DNA from: an uncultured Bacteroidales bacterium
Lineage (GTDB): Bacteria > Bacteroidota > Bacteroidia > Bacteroidales > Muribaculaceae
Assembly: GCA_900547755.1 (NCBI GenBank)
Contig: URIC01000020.1
Span: 1-34,147, forward strand
Length of the DNA stretch: 34,147 nt
Direction of reading: 5' to 3'
The notes under the pieces are model-generated. The model was not told where the DNA came from. It saw only the letters and a list, made by a program, of their open reading frames with translations, and ran no database searches. Below are positions 32,526-34,147 of the stretch, piece by piece (position 1 is the stretch's first letter; every line of letters starts with the position of its first letter). Position numbers and translations under genes: made by a program.

Positions 32526-32780
32526 TCAGTCGTCATCATGGTGGTGATGACGGTGGTGTTTTTTGTGCTTTTTGTGTTTCTTATGTTTCTTGTGTTTTCC
32601 GGGCTTGTAATGCCTATGGCCGTCAATATCATATTCATACTCATGCTCTATTCCGCCGTAAGTGCGTATGGTCCCGCACCCGTTGAACAGACATGAGGCC
32701 GACAGCGTCACGGCTATCAGCAAGAGCGGCGCTGCGATACGCCGCAGGGCATTCGTGATTCGGCGCGATAAAACGTTCAT
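32526..32780 (-). CDS. Lys/His-rich mini-lipoprotein
   Basis: The 84-residue protein has a hydrophobic signal (IAAPLLLIAVTLSAS) with two candidate lipidated cysteines, Cys30 and Cys35 (LFNGCGTIRTYGG). The middle is EHEYEYDIDGHRHYKPG, and the tail is a repeated Lys-His-Lys unit (KHKKHKKHKKHKKHH) ending RHHHHDDD. The DNA of the tail is a 9-bp repeat (AAR-CAY-AAR). A surface or periplasmic lipoprotein able to bind metal ions or anions is plausible from the histidines, but this is inference. The gene stands alone, 89 bases upstream of the regulator. Frame, signal and codon use support a real gene, while the repeat makes similarity searches unreliable. Confidence 0.7.
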   Translation of the reverse strand: MNVLSRRITNALRRIAAPLLLIAVTLSASCLFNGCGTIRTYGGIEHEYEYDIDGHRHYKPGKHKKHKKHKKHKKHHRHHHHDDD

Positions 32781-33006
32781 GGTGTGTATAGTTTAAAATT
32801 ATACAATGATATATATAGATATACACCGCCGCACGTCACATTGTTCACAAACCGCGTATGCCGCGTAACTGCTTACAGTACATCTTTACAGCTGCATTTA
32901 TATTGGTGATTTTTCGTGTTCAATATTCAGAAGCTGATATATGCAGGCACTACCGGATATCGGCATTGCTTTAGGGGCTGTTTCTTAAAATATACTTTCG
33001 TTCCGT

Positions 33007-34080
33007 TTATTTTAGGTTTTCCCTGAAAAAATGCTCGATTGTGTCAAAAGGAATAATGTCTATCCTGTCATAGAGGTCTGTGTGTACAGCTCCGGGAATA
33101 ATCATCAGTTCCTTATTGTCTCCTTTCAGTTTTTTGAAAGTCTCCTCGCTGAAATAACGCGAATGGGCTTTTTCACCGTGAATAAGCAGAACGGCACTGC
33201 GAATCTCATCACTGTAAGCAAGTATGGGAGCGTTAAGAAAACCGAGAGCGGATGTCTTGTTCCAGCCTATTCCCGAGTTGATGGAACGTGGGTGAAACCC
33301 TCTTGGAGTCTTGTAATAGTCATAATAGTCCTTGAGGAACTGAGGCGCATCTTCCGCAGGCTCGGGATTCATTTCGGTTCTTGCGTATTCTTTGTGTTTA
33401 TAGTCTTCTGTTCGCTGGGCAGCGAACTCACCGCGCATCCTGTCGCGCGAATCGGCGTTGTCGGCGGCATCGAAATAACCGTTGGCGGTGCAGCGGCTTA
33501 TATCATACATGGTAGAGGCAAGCGTGGCTTTTATTCGCGGGTCATTGGCCGCTGCATTGATTGCGAAGCCGCCCCATCCGCAGATGCCGATTATGCCTAT
33601 GCGTTCCGAATCGACATCAGGGCGATTGGATAGATAGTCCACAGCGGCGGAGAAATCCTCGGTGTTTATGTCCGGAGATGCCACACTGCGGGGCTGACCT
33701 CCGCTTTCGCCTGTGAAAGACGGGTCAAATGCGATGGTTAGAAATCCACGCTCGGCAAGCCGCTGGGCATAAAGGCCGCTTGACTGTTCCTTTACGGCTC
33801 CGAAAGGGCCGCTTACGGCGATTGCAGGGAGTTTGCCGTCAACTGCTTTCGGAGTGTACATATCTGCGGCAAGTGTGATGCCATATCGGTTTGTGAATGT
33901 CACTTTCTCGTGATTCACATTCTCGCTCTTCGGAAATGTCTTGTCCCATTCCTGAGTTAGAACCAGCTTTTGCTCAGGCGCGAATCCTGTGTCCGTATTG
34001 AGATTACCGTCAGTCTGTGAACTCGCGGTTATTGCCACGGCCCCGAGAGCAGCTGCAAAAATAGTCCGTTTGTTTGTCAT
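33007..34080 (-). CDS. Secreted alpha/beta-hydrolase family protein
   Basis: The 357-residue protein starts at the ATG at 34080, which opens a signal peptide (MTNKRTIFAAALGAVAITAS). An upstream in-frame ATG at 34140 would add 20 polar residues before it. The fold is readable as a DLH/YcjY-type alpha/beta hydrolase: strand and oxyanion region LPAIAVSGPFGAV, acid region FLTIAFDPSFTGESGG, the nucleophile-elbow region RIGIIGICGWGGFAINAAA, and a late AVLLIHGEKAHSRYF with the candidate catalytic histidine in IIPGAVHTDLYD. At the elbow the expected serine is not present: the order is Gly-Ile-Cys167-Gly-Trp169-Gly-Gly. Cysteine may be the nucleophile, as in dienelactone hydrolases, or activity may be lost. 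Substrate unknown. It is monocistronic here; a 7-bp inverted repeat lies upstream. Confidence 0.82.
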   Translation of the reverse strand: MTNKRTIFAAALGAVAITASSQTDGNLNTDTGFAPEQKLVLTQEWDKTFPKSENVNHEKVTFTNRYGITLAADMYTPKAVDGKLPAIAVSGPFGAVKEQSSGLYAQRLAERGFLTIAFDPSFTGESGGQPRSVASPDINTEDFSAAVDYLSNRPDVDSERIGIIGICGWGGFAINAAANDPRIKATLASTMYDISRCTANGYFDAADNADSRDRMRGEFAAQRTEDYKHKEYARTEMNPEPAEDAPQFLKDYYDYYKTPRGFHPRSINSGIGWNKTSALGFLNAPILAYSDEIRSAVLLIHGEKAHSRYFSEETFKKLKGDNKELMIIPGAVHTDLYDRIDIIPFDTIEHFFRENLK

Positions 34081-34106
34081 AATGCTTTTATTTATTTTAA
34101 ATTCTG

Positions 34107-34126
34107 AACGGTTTCGTCTAACCGTT
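34107..34126. promoter_or_regulatory. Inverted repeat AACGGTT-N6-AACCGTT upstream of the hydrolase
   Basis: Perfect 7-bp arms (34107-34113 and 34120-34126) flank a 6-base spacer, 27 bases upstream of the hydrolase start. A further AACGG lies at 34143-34147. It looks like an operator; no regulator can be assigned and the gene's own promoter was not resolved. Confidence 0.4.
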
Positions 34127-34147
34127 TGATGAATAAACATTTAACGG

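Noticed and set aside
32457..32696. Hydrophobic plus-strand frame opposite the Lys/His lipoprotein
   Set aside because: The Phe/Val/Leu-rich stretch is the reverse complement of the Lys-His repeat codons. The minus-strand frame has a proper lipoprotein signal instead.
32971..32990. GGGGCTGTTTCTTAAAA, similar to some insertion-sequence ends, with a related GAGGCTGTTTATAA at about 20696
   Set aside because: No transposase, matching opposite end or target duplication is visible, so no mobile element is called.

Overview
The window looks like chromosomal DNA of a member of the Bacteroidales, most likely a Muribaculaceae-type gut bacterium; the family-level placement is inference. Supporting signs: Bacteroidetes-type promoters (-33 TTTG, about 19-20 bp, -7 TAnnTTTG) at several genes, no Shine-Dalgarno bias, a type IX secretion C-terminal sorting domain, a TonB-dependent receptor with an OMP_b-brl_3-type barrel, a hybrid TPR/AraC-type regulator, a Bacteroidetes-type RNA polymerase omega subunit, and an eye-estimated GC near 50%. 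No tRNA, rRNA, CRISPR array, insertion sequence, integrase or phage gene was seen.

Layout. 1-1975 (+): the 3' end of aconitase followed by NADP-isocitrate dehydrogenase (oxidative branch of the TCA cycle), closed by a strong terminator. 2197-4574 (-): HU, a 29-residue ribosomal-type basic peptide (COX24/mS38-like) and RNase G/E, with a GC-rich, apparently structured leader before the RNase gene. 4820-5552 (-): a secreted NlpC/P60 peptidase with its own promoter and a 25-bp perfect hairpin downstream. 5967-12011 (+): purM, an MltF-like lytic transglycosylase lipoprotein, a DUF3332 lipoprotein, a three-LysM receptor-like protein and an outer-membrane beta-barrel protein. 12256-18280 (+): a complete tripartite RND efflux operon (adaptor, pump, outer-membrane factor). 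18444-20696 (+): a TonB-dependent receptor. 20842-23499 (+): clpC. 23558-25437 (-): a PASTA-domain membrane protein and an RluD-type pseudouridine synthase, translationally coupled. 25726-27365 (+): bamD, rpoZ and a small secreted protein. 27444-32780 (-): a GNAT acetyltransferase, a T9SS-exported Asp-box beta-propeller protein, a membrane-spanning TPR/AraC regulator and a Lys/His-rich mini-lipoprotein. 33007-34080 (-): a secreted alpha/beta hydrolase.

Most of the window is core housekeeping and envelope biology: peptidoglycan remodelling (NlpC/P60, MltF-like, LysM, PASTA), outer-membrane assembly (BamD, beta-barrels), efflux, protein quality control (ClpC) and RNA metabolism (RNase G, RluD). 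The least ordinary items are the hidden 29-aa ribosomal peptide, the structured leader before RNase G, a pair of inverted repeats upstream of purM, a -24/-12 (sigma-54-like) element and palindrome before clpC, an RND pump with about 80 extra residues carrying two hydrophobic segments, and the regulator / exported-propeller pair with palindromes at both promoters. I see no clear new defence or mobile system.
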